Shown: in pieces, positions 54,328-64,000 of the stretch
Numbering within the stretch: the stretch's first letter is position 1
Layout of the letters: every line of letters begins with the position of its first letter
Origin: Montifringilla adamsi
Taxonomy: Eukaryota; Chordata; Aves; Passeriformes; Passeridae
Direction of reading: 5' to 3'
NCBI GenBank assembly: GCA_017590115.1
Contig: JAGGNK010008337.1
Span: 4,331,609 to 4,395,608, forward strand
DNA: 64,000 nucleotides
Notes under the pieces: model-generated
Database searches by the model: none
Told to the model about the DNA's origin: nothing
Seen by the model: only the letters and a program-made list of their open reading frames with translations
Program-made: the position numbers and the translations under genes

Positions 54328-54391
54328 CCGTGGAGATTCCTGGTCTGAGGGCAAACCGTTTTGGGAAACTTGTTCTCCTTTTGTTCCATCC
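54328..54391 (-). CDS. SPTBN1: SPTBN1 coding exon, isoform branch point (21 codons)
   Basis: 64 nt, acceptor TCCAACAG, donor CGG|GTTAGT. It encodes DGTKGEQVSQNGLPSDQESP-R. When its donor is used, translation continues into VAETAETN of the PH-domain exons; when it is not, the frame continues into the short-isoform tail (54241-54327). Confidence 0.95.
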
Positions 54392-54922
54392 CTGTTGGAA
54401 AGAGGAAGAAGAAAAGAAATTGCATAAGATTCTTGGAAGTGACCCACCTTGTTCAACAAAATGATATTTTCTTACAGAATATTAATTTAAGAAATCCAAG
54501 CATGTTCCTAAAATCCTCAGGCCCAACTGAATAAATCCAGTGTGAAGTGAGATTTAACCAGACTTTACTGACAGTTACTTTACAAATAAACCTTCTCTAT
54601 CACATAAGCAATTTCATAAATGGCTTAAAATCTGTAAATGATGCTCATCAAAGAAAAAAGGCAAGTTGATTCAGAAACTGCAATTCATGGCCCAGGGGAC
54701 AAAAGCAGCATTCCCACTTTTGGGCCAGGGATGCCTCAGCAGTGACAACCCAAAGAAAATGGGAACTTGGCACAGAATTCAGGGGTTTGGGAGAGGTCCT
54801 GTGCCCATAAACCATCAAGCCTTCTAACAAGGGTCATGTTACAAACCCATACAACCTCCTCTCCTCTTACAGCACATTTTCAGCCCAAGGGCTCCCCAAG
54901 GGAAGTGCAGAGTCCAGCTCAC
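54392..54922 (-). other. SPTBN1: SPTBN1 intron (531 nt)
   Basis: Unique sequence between the linker exon and the isoform branch-point exon; nothing else seen. Confidence 0.85.
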
Positions 54923-55029
54923 CACTGCTGCTGGGAGTCTCCATCCTCTGCAACCTTGGGCTCCGGAGTGGGCGGCTGCCTCTTCCGCTCCTCCTCCTCT
55001 TGCTGCCGACGCACTTCCAGCAGTTCCAG
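54923..55029 (-). CDS. SPTBN1: SPTBN1 coding exon, charged linker start (35 codons + 2 nt)
   Basis: 107 nt, acceptor CTCCCAG, donor CAGTG|GTGAGC. It encodes LELLEVRRQQEEEERKRQPP then TPEPKVAEDGDSQQQ, ending in TG of a split tryptophan codon. It begins the variable C-terminal linker between the last repeat and the PH domain; this is the most diverged part of the protein from human. Confidence 0.95.
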
Positions 55030-56024
55030 CTGGGAGAGGAAACATTTTTTATTTCAAAACACTGCTCATTTTTTGTAAGGTGTTCTAGAAACTAGCAACA
55101 ACTCTATATGTTTTTCTGAAACATTACTGAAATTAAAGTGAATGGTGATAAAATTGGAAGGCATCAGGCTTTAAAAGCATTTGTGGCACTGAATTTGTCA
55201 GGGAGGGCATCAGCATCAGACCCTCTGACAGCAGCTCTCCACTAGCTGTGTCTATTTTCCAACTCATTCTATTAGAACAAAACCCAGACAAACAAGAAAA
55301 CAGCCCAAGTTATTAAAATATCCAAAAGTGACATCTTCTTGTCTGCTTGCCAAACACAGAAATAAAATGTTTCCTGTCTGAATCCCTGAAATTACCCATC
55401 TCCATAAAGCCAGCCTGATTTGTGAAGATGCTGAGAAACTCCAGTTCCTTTTGTCTGCAGCTGTGACACTCAGTGTGTGTGAAAACCCAGGCCACTTCAA
55501 CTTAGTGTCTAAAGCCAAATTGTTCTCCAAATATGGTAAAATGCTCTCCAAGCATTAATGACTGACACTGCAGTTGTGTTCAAATTGGGGTTTGGGTTTT
55601 TTTTTTTTTGCTCATTGTGTCTTCCTAGAGGACAATAGGGCCTTGCACTGGAGCAGTCACAACACAACAAAAATCACTGTCACTGCCCCCTTCCCAGCAC
55701 TGTCATCTTTAACCAAAAATAACTGGACAACCAGTACAGCAGAGGGCTGGAGCAAACTGAAATTTTCTTCTGGGTCATCACACCCAGGCTTGAGACAGCT
55801 CCTGCTGACTCTTAAGGTCATTTATCATTTAGGCTTTTTCCCTCCAGATTGTTGAGTTCAAATTAACCAAAGAGGGTTTTTAGTATGGCTGGAAATAGGA
55901 AACTTCAGGCTCTGTGTCATTGGCTGAGCATGATCAACAAACAACCAAAAGATGGAGATGAAGTTGGTGATGCTGGGAGTTGTTCCACAGCACCAGGAAT
56001 GGCCAGGCAGGTTCAGACACTCAC
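55030..56024 (-). other. SPTBN1: SPTBN1 intron (995 nt)
   Basis: Intron after the tetramerisation exon. A T-homopolymer lies near 55599-55610; otherwise unique sequence. Confidence 0.85.
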
Positions 56025-56221
56025 CGTGGTCAGTCTCTCCAGTGCTGCAAACCTCTCGTCCCAGGTAGCTGCGGATTTCTCAAACGCTTCGTGCCGCTTG
56101 ATTAATTTCTCCACCTCATCAACGCTCTGCCCTATTTCACGGCTGGACAGGTAGGGCTCCTGTCCCAGCAGCCAGGCCTCAGCCACGCTTGCATCTCTGG
56201 AGAACTGGTGTACCTCCAAAA
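56025..56221 (-). CDS. SPTBN1: SPTBN1 coding exon, partial repeat 17 (tetramerisation)
   Basis: 197 nt, acceptor CTGCTCAG, donor ACG|GTGAGTG. It encodes [60 protein letters not shown] and ERLTT. This is the two-helix partial repeat that pairs with the lone N-terminal helix of alpha-II spectrin to form tetramers. Confidence 0.97.
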
Positions 56222-57767
56222 CTGAGCAGAGAGGGCACAGGTGTCAGTGCCATTAATGTCACAAAGAAGAGCATCGTGGAGTCATCAGGCAGCTTTGGGA
56301 TTTACCAAACCCAGCTCAGGGAACAAAGTACAGGCACCTGGCTAAGTGCTCCCCTTAGCTAAGTTCAGTGAAACTGGTCACTGAAAAGACTGACATTTCT
56401 CCTATTTGCTTTGCTTTAGGAAAAATGCAAGTTTCATTTTGCAAATTTGGTGTGGTTTTTTGTTCTAATCTGCTGTAACTTACTAATTTCAGCATAGAAA
56501 TTGGAATGTGACACCTGCAAATACAGTGGAGCTACTGCACCGAGCTCCAAATTTGATCACATAGAGCAAGACCTTTGGTGAGGGTTTCTTGGTTTCAAAT
56601 TCATTATTTAACAACAAACAGGTGTGAACCTTGCAGCTATTCCAGCACAAACACACTTCCAAGCACTGTAACAGAAAAGCCAGAAGCTGCAGGTTTTTTT
56701 CAATGCACAGAAGGCACAATGAAGAAAGTTAGATAAGGCCCAGCCCAAAAGAAATCCAAGGGTGTCCTTACTCAGTCTCAGCCACTCCCATCTGTCTTCC
56801 CATTTGTCAATCATTTCTTTTCTCTTTTCTGTCAGCTGCAGGAGCTTTTCCTTGATCTGGATGGAAAGCAGAGAGCAGGGCTGTTACAAAAGCAGCAGAG
56901 GCAGCAGTTCCCCCCAACCCTGCACTGACAGACACTGCACAAATTCCTCAGGAAGTGACTTCACCGTGCAAACAACAGCTGTTTTTCTCTTCCAAGTATA
57001 AATAAATGTGACATTTCCATTAAAATATCACATTTGCATAAGCATTCAGTGTCTGTTAAAAGCCACAGCACACGGAGTATTTGATAAAAGGTGTAATGGA
57101 CAAACAAATGTAAATAGTGCAATCAGGCACTGAATCTTCTACCCTTTTCCAGTGAATAATGCAAAATAATAATAATAATGCTGTTCAGGACTGTTGCAGA
57201 AGCTCTCCCCTTCCTGAGAGGGAAGTGCCTCACAATGTTTGGTTACCCTCCCTTCCCCAAAGGGAGGCAGGAGAAGCAAGGGCTGAGCCTCTATCCTGTG
57301 GCCTAGACACCTCAGAAAATAAAACAAGGCTTTCCGCAGTTGGATGTGGTTCTCTTAACATTCCTTGAATTTAGTCCCTATACAACAAACATTTTCCTGC
57401 TCATTCTCCTAGCAGGCCTCTCCACAGCATTCCATTTTCCCTGCAGGAAGTTCAGGCTGTCTCACAGCTGCCTCTGCCCTTGCTCAAGGAAGACACCCTT
57501 CTATCCCAGAGCTATTCTCTGCAGAATGGAATGCAGCAACTTCTTTGCATTTTCTGGGCTGAAAATAACACTTTAAATCCTGATGTCACCTCTGTTACCC
57601 ACCATGAATTGCCAGAGTGAATTTATACCCTGATGTCCCAACAGCACATGAGTGCACTAGTCCCTAAGGTGACACTTGTCATTATTCCCCTGTGGGTGAC
57701 ACAGGGCAGGTTTCTCCCTTGTAAAGAACCCCCAGGAGCCCATGGCTGTATGCAGGGAGCACGGTAC
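56222..57767 (-). other. SPTBN1: SPTBN1 introns flanking the 85-nt exon
   Basis: Introns 56222-56771 and 56857-57767 on either side of the 56772-56856 exon. They contain a short AAT run near 57166-57180; no other element is recognised. Confidence 0.85.
56772..56856 (-). CDS. SPTBN1: SPTBN1 coding exon (28 codons + 1 nt)
   Basis: 85 nt, acceptor CATCCAG, donor CTGA|GTAAGG. It encodes IKEKLLQLTEKRKEMIDKWE then DRWEWLRL. The final A plus TT of the next exon makes isoleucine (LRL-I-LEVHQ). It is the last part of repeat 16. Confidence 0.95.
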
Positions 57768-57906
57768 CTCCTCAGATGCATAATGTTTCCTGGCCAGCAG
57801 AGACTTGCCAAGCTCAATGCACGTAGTGAAGCTGTCATTTCGGGCATCAATTTCTGCTTTGATCCCCTGGTGATTGTTCATGAGCAGTTCCACAGATGAA
57901 ACATCC
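57768..57906 (-). CDS. SPTBN1: SPTBN1 coding exon, spectrin repeat 16 region (46 codons)
   Basis: 139 nt, acceptor ATTTTAG, donor GAG|GTACCG. The first G completes an arginine. It encodes [40 protein letters not shown] and [18 protein letters not shown] is a strongly conserved spectrin-repeat helix. Confidence 0.96.
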
Positions 57907-58256
57907 CTAAAATGACCAGAAACACAGATTTCTGATTCAACAGCAGCTACATTTTTAAAATTGACCCACAACTCCATAAGGAAAAAATTGATTCCTAGAT
58001 TGTCTTTGTAGTTCAGGAAGCCTTTCCCAAGGAACAGCACCATTCTGGCCTGAATCAGAGATCAAATAACCCCCGTGTGAGACCAGATCTCTCTGGGTAC
58101 AATTTTCCATGGCAATTATTCCAGCAGCCACCCACATGAGCAAGCTGCTGCAGCAGCAGGCTCTGAAAGCCACTCTCAGTGATACTGAGCCCCACAGATG
58201 TTCCTCAGGTGACCTGCAGCCTTATCTTCAGATGGAGAAGGGATGCCTTGCATTAC

Positions 58257-58501
58257 CTTGGCTTTTCCTGGGCTTCTATCTGCCGGATAACATCTTCCAT
58301 CCAGAGCATGAGATCCCGAACCATGCTGAAGAAGCGGAATTTGTCTCCTGTGTCCACCAGCCTCACCCTGCGGCCTTCACAGGCATCCAGCAGTGCCTTC
58401 CATGCCTCTAGGACCTCGTTTTCCCTCTTCTGGATGTCATCAGCCTTGTCCCCGGCGTAGGCAGCCTGGAGGCGCGCTGCATCCTCCTGCAGCTGTCGCA
58501 C
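58257..58501 (-). CDS. SPTBN1: SPTBN1 coding exon, ankyrin-binding repeat (81 codons + 2 nt)
   Basis: 245 nt, acceptor CTGCAG, donor CAAG|GTAATG. It encodes [20 protein letters not shown], then [20 protein letters not shown], then [20 protein letters not shown]. The tyrosine at codon 15 (58457-58459) sits 487 residues from the long-isoform C-terminus and corresponds to the human Tyr1874 known to be required for ankyrin binding, so this function is expected to be intact. Confidence 0.96.
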
Positions 58502-60214
58502 CTGCAGCAGGTTGGGAGAGACAAAGCCATCAGTGGGTTTGTGGCTCCTGAGTCACAGCTACAGGGACACTTATCTGCTAATTCATCACTTGAGAGGCTT
58601 TCTAAAGTCACTGCAAATGGATTTGGTCTGTTCACACTAGAAAGGTCTGTGCTGTTAGTGAGCCAGTATTATCCCTCAGAGAACACTGTAGGGCCAAGGG
58701 ACCCCCAAAATAGCAAAGATTTGCCACTGCCTGAACCTGCTGCCAGACACAGTGCCAAAATCAAGTGTCTGTTACATGTCAGGGCAAACAGAGACCATTT
58801 TCATCATCTAATTCCCTTCCTCTCATACAAGAAACAAAAGCATCTGGGAACTCGGTATCCAAACCACTAATGCATCTGACAGAGGTTATTTTTCAAAAAT
58901 GTAGACAATGATTTCAAAGAGAAGAAAATGTGGAAATGTTAAGAACCTTCTACTGTTAGAAATCTTTCCCTTTCAAACACTGTCTTGAGATTGCAATTGC
59001 TAATTCCTGATTGTTTTCAATATTTTGCAAGCCAGGAAACATTCCATTAGCTTTTGTCTAAGAATTAATATTTTTTAACATCAAATCAACAGCCTTCTAC
59101 TTACAGGCACAGAGACCATGCCTCTCTCAAAATGATCCACCTTGGTGCTCTGGCTGTTTCACCCAGAAATTATCCTAAGTGCCTTTCCCACAGCTCTGTG
59201 CTATGATTACATATTCCTTCACTTAGATCTTGATTATAATTACCTTTTTGAGAGACTGGGATTGATGTTTTGTGAATGTCTCCCATTTTCTGTATAAAAT
59301 CTACAGCTTCTGAAAATAAAACACCTGGAAAATCAAATGCTTTTTCTATCTCCTTTGTTTTAATGTAAACTGCAACATAACAGAGAATTGGCTGGCAGCT
59401 GGGCCATAAAAGCTCTTTCCTGACCTACTGAGATAAATACAGTCAGTTGTAATTCCTCCATTCCTTAAGCAACTTGTTCCCTTCCCAAATTCTCCTTGTG
59501 GCAGCTGAATGTTGTATTTTGATTTAGAATCTCCCCTGTGCTGTATGAGCAGTTGCCACCTTCTACTTGGCATATCTTAGCTTCAAAAATTCAGAATTAG
59601 ATCAAGTTTGGATGCTTTTAAAAATTTTAGCCTGAACTGTGGCTTTAAAATCTCTTTTGCTCTAGGGACACACCAAGAAAGGCCATATTTAATTCAGAAT
59701 GCCCAGGTTCATAACCAAGACAGAAAGCCTCTGGGTAGGTCTTTGCCTCTCAGAAAGGAAAAATAAACAGTGCTTGGTACAAAGGGTTTGATTTGGGCTT
59801 TTTGGTGTTTTTAAAAACAAAAAAACCTAAACTGACCAACCAAAATAAAACCAAACGTCAAAAAGCCAGCCAGGCTTATACATTCCTTCATATTTTGTAC
59901 TCTAAATCAACACAGAAGCCCTCTGCCTTTCTTATTTCTTCTTCAATCAAGGACAGGAAACAGAATAACATCCAACAACTGCCAACATGTTCAGAAGCCC
60001 GTGTACTTACAGATTGCTGCTTTAGATAATCACCCCAATGCAGTGACAGAGCAGCAGCCAGACAGATAAGAAAAGGATGCAGGTGAGGCTATTCCCACAG
60101 CACTACAGGTGGGAAGCAGCTGGCAGCACTCTGTCTCCCAGCCACAGAGGGGCCAAGGGCAGCAGCCAACTCTGCAGCTCAGGTTCCCACACCCACAGTT
60201 CACCTGCCACACAC
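58502..60214 (-). other. SPTBN1: SPTBN1 intron (1.7 kb)
   Basis: Intron between the 125-codon exon and the ankyrin-binding tyrosine exon. It is unique sequence with an A/C-rich stretch near 59813-59860. Confidence 0.85.
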
Positions 60215-60589
60215 CTGGGTGCCCAGGGCCTGGATATCGTGCTCAAACGTCGTGTGCATTCTCTGTAGTGTTTCCACTGTGTTTTGGTCTCTACCAAGCT
60301 CCTCGGGCAGTTTCTTATGTTTGTCTTGGATACGTCCTAAGATCTCCTTGGCATCGTGGTAAAATTTGTGCAGTTCATAAGAGGCTGCAAGGATTTGTGT
60401 TCTCGTGTCAATGAGCTCCAGGAGATCCGCCCAGGCCTCATTGAGTCCGTCCTTCCACTCGGCGATTGTGGCAGCATCCGAGTGGCCGGAGTTGATGAGC
60501 TCATCAGCCATGTGGTTGACAGTGTCCACCCGCTCCTGCCCGATGTTCCCGGTGTCCCGGGCGAACTCCCGGAACCGCTCCTGCAGCAT
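60215..60589 (-). CDS. SPTBN1: SPTBN1 coding exon, repeats 14/15 region (125 codons)
   Basis: The longest exon in the window: 375 nt, phase 0 both sides, acceptor CTTCCAG, donor CAG|GTGTG. It encodes [20 protein letters not shown], a central helix with [20 protein letters not shown], and [20 protein letters not shown] ending ALGTQ. It lies in the ankyrin-binding region (repeats 14-15) by homology. The usual metazoan beta-spectrin residues are retained. Confidence 0.96.
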
Positions 60590-60695
60590 CTGGAAGGCAC
60601 AGAAAGAGCCTCATGCAGCACTGTGGTTAGAGAGAGCTGAGTGAGCCAAGCCACCCCCTGTGAGCAGCACCAGAGAGGCCTCTCCAAGGACTCAC

Positions 60696-60900
60696 CGTGA
60701 CGTGCTCGTAGTCCTGGCCCAGCTCGTGGGACCCCGCCACCACCTCCCTCTCGGCAATCCACTGCTCCAGGTCATCCACCTCGCGGTTGAGCTGGAAAAG
60801 CCGGTGCCTCTCATCCAGCTTGCCCCTCCTCTCCTCTGCAAGGTCCTTCAGGCCTGCATAGAGCTTGTCCACCTTGGACTGGCGCATGCTGATGCGCTCG
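60696..60900 (-). CDS. SPTBN1: SPTBN1 coding exon, spectrin repeat (68 codons)
   Basis: 205 nt, acceptor TTTTCCAG, donor ACG|GTGAGT. It encodes ERISMRQSKVDKLYAGLKDL, then RHRLFQLNREVDDLEQWIAE, then REVVAGSHELGQDYEHVT. DDLEQWIAERE marks the conserved tryptophan of the next repeat's helix A. It is separated from the following exon by an intron of only 106 nt. Confidence 0.96.
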
Positions 60901-62180
60901 CTGGAAAAGCAAACAGCACTGAGTCTGCATTGCCTTTGCAAGCAAAACCAAATGGGCAAAACTGCAAGGAATAAAAGTTCCTTGGGGTATTTAATCTACA
61001 GAATGCGTGTCTGCCACAGGCAAGAATTTAACTCGGACATGTTGGACCAATCCTCTGCTAGCAGAGGTGACAGCAATAGCTGGGAATCTTGTCTGTCCTG
61101 CACTGTAACCCCTGGCTTTAGAGAGGGGAGCTGGAACTCAGCTCTCCATTTGTCTGGACACAGATCACACCAGAGTCTTCTACCAAAGCTACAGGCAAGA
61201 TCTGAGCAGCTGAGGCAGGGAGCAGCTCCTTCTCAGTTAAACTCTGCTTCAGAGTTCAGCAGCACTCATGGGTTTCTTACCCCTTAAAGCTCAGCATCTG
61301 CACAAGGGATGAATCCTTCTACTTGCTGTATCTTTTGCCTCTATTTTTTCTGAGCCACACAGTGCTGTCAAAGTGCCTTCCCTCTGCCTTGCAAAGCTGA
61401 TGATGTTATTCCAGTACTCAGGCAGCTCAGCCAGGAAATCTGCTCTCATCAGAAGTGATCATGACCACAAGAGAGTGCTTTAGAGTTAAATAACAACCTT
61501 CCACTGGAGGCAGAATGTGTCTGGCCTAGGCCAGTGCCACCTTCCAGCCTGTGCAGGCTGAGCAGTTAAATACATCAGCCTCAGAGTGGAATCAGCTTTG
61601 CAGCTGAAGCCAGTAGAGAATTCTGTCTGCTGAGCTGCAGCTCTTATGGCAAAATAGTTCTTAGGCTTCCTGAGCTCTCCCTCAGGGAAAGCCATTTATG
61701 AAAAGTGAGATAAATTTACCAAAAGTAAGATGTTAATGTGCCCATGTTTAAAGCATCTGATTCCAGGCTCTGATTCTGCTGGAATCTCATAGAGAAGAGG
61801 CAGATCTTGGGGAGCTCTGCAGGATTAATGACAGTGACCTTCTCTGCTGGATTAAAGTTGGTTGGAAAAGCAGATCAAGATCTTGGCCTGAGGACTGCTC
61901 TGCCTCGATGTTCAGATGCTGGCAAGACCTGACACTGTAGCCTGCACAGGGGACAGGTACTCCAGGTGTCCAGAACCACCAGAATCAGCAGCTGCACACA
62001 CTGACCCTGTCTCTGGCCAAATCAGGGTGGTCCAACTGACACCTTGAATTGACTGAGGCTAAACTCCTTCTGTATGAGTCTCTGAGCTACTTACTCTCTG
62101 TGGTGGACTTTGTGTGTCAGAACCAAAGGGACTGAATTGCTAAAAAAACTCATGATCCAATTAAAAATGGCAGTTAATAC
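60901..62180 (-). other. SPTBN1: SPTBN1 intron (1.28 kb)
   Basis: Unique sequence; no repeat family or additional exon recognised. Confidence 0.85.
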
Positions 62181-62311
62181 CTTTCTGGGTGATTATCTGC
62201 CACCAAAGTTCTGCTGGTCTTTGAAAGCTGGTGCACAGTTTCAGCATAATCTTCTACTGCTTGTTCCAAAATCTGGTGTTTCTTCAGCATGGACACTGCA
62301 CTCTGTTCATC
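62181..62311 (-). CDS. SPTBN1: SPTBN1 coding exon, spectrin repeat (43 codons + 2 nt)
   Basis: 131 nt, acceptor CTTACAG, donor AAAG|GTATT. It encodes DEQSAVSMLKKHQILEQAVE then DYAETVHQLSKTSRTLVADN then HPE, ending in AG that makes serine with the next exon's C. It is part of a coiled triple-helical repeat; residues match beta-II spectrin with a few conservative changes. Confidence 0.96.
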
Positions 62312-63406
62312 CTGTAAGAGTGACAGAAAATGACAGGAAGAATTATAAGGAGCTGCTCCCAAGTACAGCTTGAAGACAAGTCCTTCTGCCAATGGTATAG
62401 TACAGTTGATGTCACAGCAAATAATACCCCCAGAAAGCAAAATAATAAGTGAAAGAGATAATGCATCAATCCCTCTGGGGTGCAGAACAAAATTACATCA
62501 GCTGGGCATTGAGAATGTTGAGTTTCCTCTTCTGTGAAGCTTTTTGTGTGTTTCCACAACACTGGTTGTGGCTGGGCTCAGAAACATGGAACAGATTAAG
62601 ACACATCACTTGTCAGGCATCTCAACAACAGCATGGGGCAAAGAAAAGAAATCCTACACAGTCCATGCCAATGGGTTCTCCATCAAAGCGTCTGGAGAAG
62701 TTCCAATTGAAACTTTTTATGCACTGTTATAGCTAAGAAAACCAGCCTCCTACTCTCAGTGTTAACTGATATTGTCAATAAATCTTTTCAATACAATATT
62801 TTGCACAGTGAGCTATTTGCAATAGATAAAAAGAAAACAAGCCATTTTTAGCTGGAGACTGAACACCTGTGGAATGTGTTCTCCTGATAAAGCTGAGCTT
62901 TATTTTACCAGGGCAGGAAACATGGTGCATTTATGTTGATAACAAACAAGCTCCAGCACCTCCTTGGAAAACAGGAGTTTACGTTCTCTTTGTTATGGTG
63001 TGAAGCTGGGACTCAAAGCTGATGGTCACTGAGAGTCAAGGCTGGTGACAGTGGTAGCAGCTGACTGACCATCCAGGCCCCGTTTCACAGCCAGGTACAT
63101 TGTGCTGTCATTCAGAACTATCAGAAAACTGGACCTAACTGGACCACAGTGACAATCCTGACCTTGCAGTGAAGGCAGGCACAAAGTTGCCCTCTGCAGT
63201 GCGAGGATGCTTCCCTGGTTCCATACAGCACAGCCTATCCTGAACACTATCAAAGATGTCAGAACAGGTAGAAGCCACGATCACTTGAGGCTTCACCAGG
63301 AAGTTACATTTGTTTTTGTTACCATTCCATAGCGCCACACCAAATTATGTCACTTGCCTCTCTCCAGCAGAGCAATTAAGGCCAAAGTCACTGTGGAGCT
63401 GCTCAC
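62312..63406 (-). other. SPTBN1: SPTBN1 intron (1.1 kb)
   Basis: Unique sequence; no repeat family or additional exon recognised. Confidence 0.85.
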
Positions 63407-63685
63407 CTTGGCTTTCTCTTCTGACATCATGTAGAGCTCCTGCTCACTCATCCAGGCCTCAGCCTCGGCTGCATCGAAGTAATACTGCTGAGCCCTGTGA
63501 GACTCCTCCAGGCGCTTGTGGCGCTTCTCTGTCTCCTCGATGAGGAGGCTCCACAGCTGCTTCAAGTCTGCAAGTCTCTGCTGAATGACTTCAGCATTGG
63601 GGCTGCTCTCTGTGATAATGTTCTGACTTCTCTCAAAAATGTCATCGATACGAGGCTGGTGGCCCTGGATTTCTTTCTGAAGGGT
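63407..63685 (-). CDS. SPTBN1: SPTBN1 coding exon, spectrin repeat (93 codons)
   Basis: 279 nt, phase 0 both sides, acceptor CATGTAG, donor AAG|GTGAGC. It encodes TLQKEIQGHQPRIDDIFERS, then a helix with LADLKQLWSLLIEETEKRHK, then AAEAEAWMSEQELYMMSEEK-AK. The AEAWMSEQE motif is the conserved tryptophan start of a spectrin-repeat helix A. It belongs to the mid-distal triple-helical repeats (about repeat 12-13). Confidence 0.96.
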
Positions 63686-63921
63686 CTACATGGGAGAAAA
63701 TTGACTGATGAGACAATGCACAAATGAAAATACAAGCCAGGGGTCTTAACTCCAGAGGGGCAGCAAAACACACACCATCAGCTCATGTGGACAACTCGGG
63801 GCTGTGCCACCACCTGTGGTCACGCCACAGCACCCATTGTTTTACCCCAAACATGTCCTTCCCAAATTAGTCAGCGCTAAGGAGAAATAGCAGGTATGGA
63901 GCTCTAACAGCACCTACTTAC

Positions 63922-64000
63922 CTGATTTTTCTTTATTAGTAGCTGCACAGTCTGGAGATTGTGTCCATGATCAGTAGATGTAGCTATGGGCATCCTCTCT
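63922..64000 (-). CDS. SPTBN1: SPTBN1 coding exon (partial, runs off window)
   Basis: The donor CAG|GTAAG follows base 63922. The visible 79 nt encode MPIATSTDHGHNLQTVQLLI then KKNQ. HNLQTVQLLIKKNQ-TLQKEIQ across the junction is beta-II spectrin repeat sequence. The 5' part lies outside the window. Confidence 0.93.

Overview
The window is vertebrate nuclear DNA, most probably from a bird. It carries the 5' part of one gene and the 3' part of another, both on the minus strand, separated by about 7.6 kb. Three things point to a bird: compact introns, CR1-type LINE remnants including one ending in the rearranged CATAGAAT octamer, and coding exons almost identical to amniote orthologues. A non-avian reptile is not excluded. 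There are no bacterial-style operons, CRISPR arrays, tRNAs or rRNAs that I can support.

Positions 1-36737 hold the first six coding exons of EML6 (EMAP-like 6, a WD-repeat microtubule-associated protein). Exon 1 (36541-36737) starts with a strong-context ATG inside a CpG-rich promoter. Exon 2 is at 12066-12225, after a 24.3-kb first intron. Exons 3 to 6 follow at 6622-6720, 5488-5556, 2781-2966 and 814-949. The six exons join in frame into 282 codons plus one base; the rest of the gene lies below position 1. Intron 1 contains a decayed CR1 copy, a 19-unit AAAGG microsatellite, a 36-bp tandem duplication and otherwise unique AT-rich sequence.

Positions about 36740-44310 are the intergenic stretch. 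It is unusually rich in structure: the GC-rich EML6 promoter with a GGGGAT G-quadruplex motif, a 19-bp minisatellite, a second orphan CpG-rich block (38120-38470), a CR1 element whose body has been expanded into two nested tandem arrays (2 x 68 bp and 3 x about 84 bp), a 37-nt poly(A) tract, and a third CpG-rich block (41640-42010) with a candidate unassigned minus-strand first exon next to it (41185-41347).

Positions about 44315-64000 hold the last fifteen coding exons of SPTBN1 (beta-II spectrin), covering about 858 C-terminal codons with every splice junction in phase. They encode the distal spectrin repeats with the ankyrin-binding tyrosine, the partial tetramerisation repeat, the variable linker, the PH domain and the long-isoform lysine-rich tail ending at 45550, followed by a 3' UTR of about 1.2 kb. 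At 54241-54327 the reading frame runs past a splice donor into a 28-residue tail matching the short beta-II spectrin C-terminus, so both isoform ends are encoded here. The two genes act in different cytoskeletal systems (microtubules; membrane spectrin-ankyrin lattice). Their head-to-tail order matches the SPTBN1-EML6 order on human chromosome 2p16.
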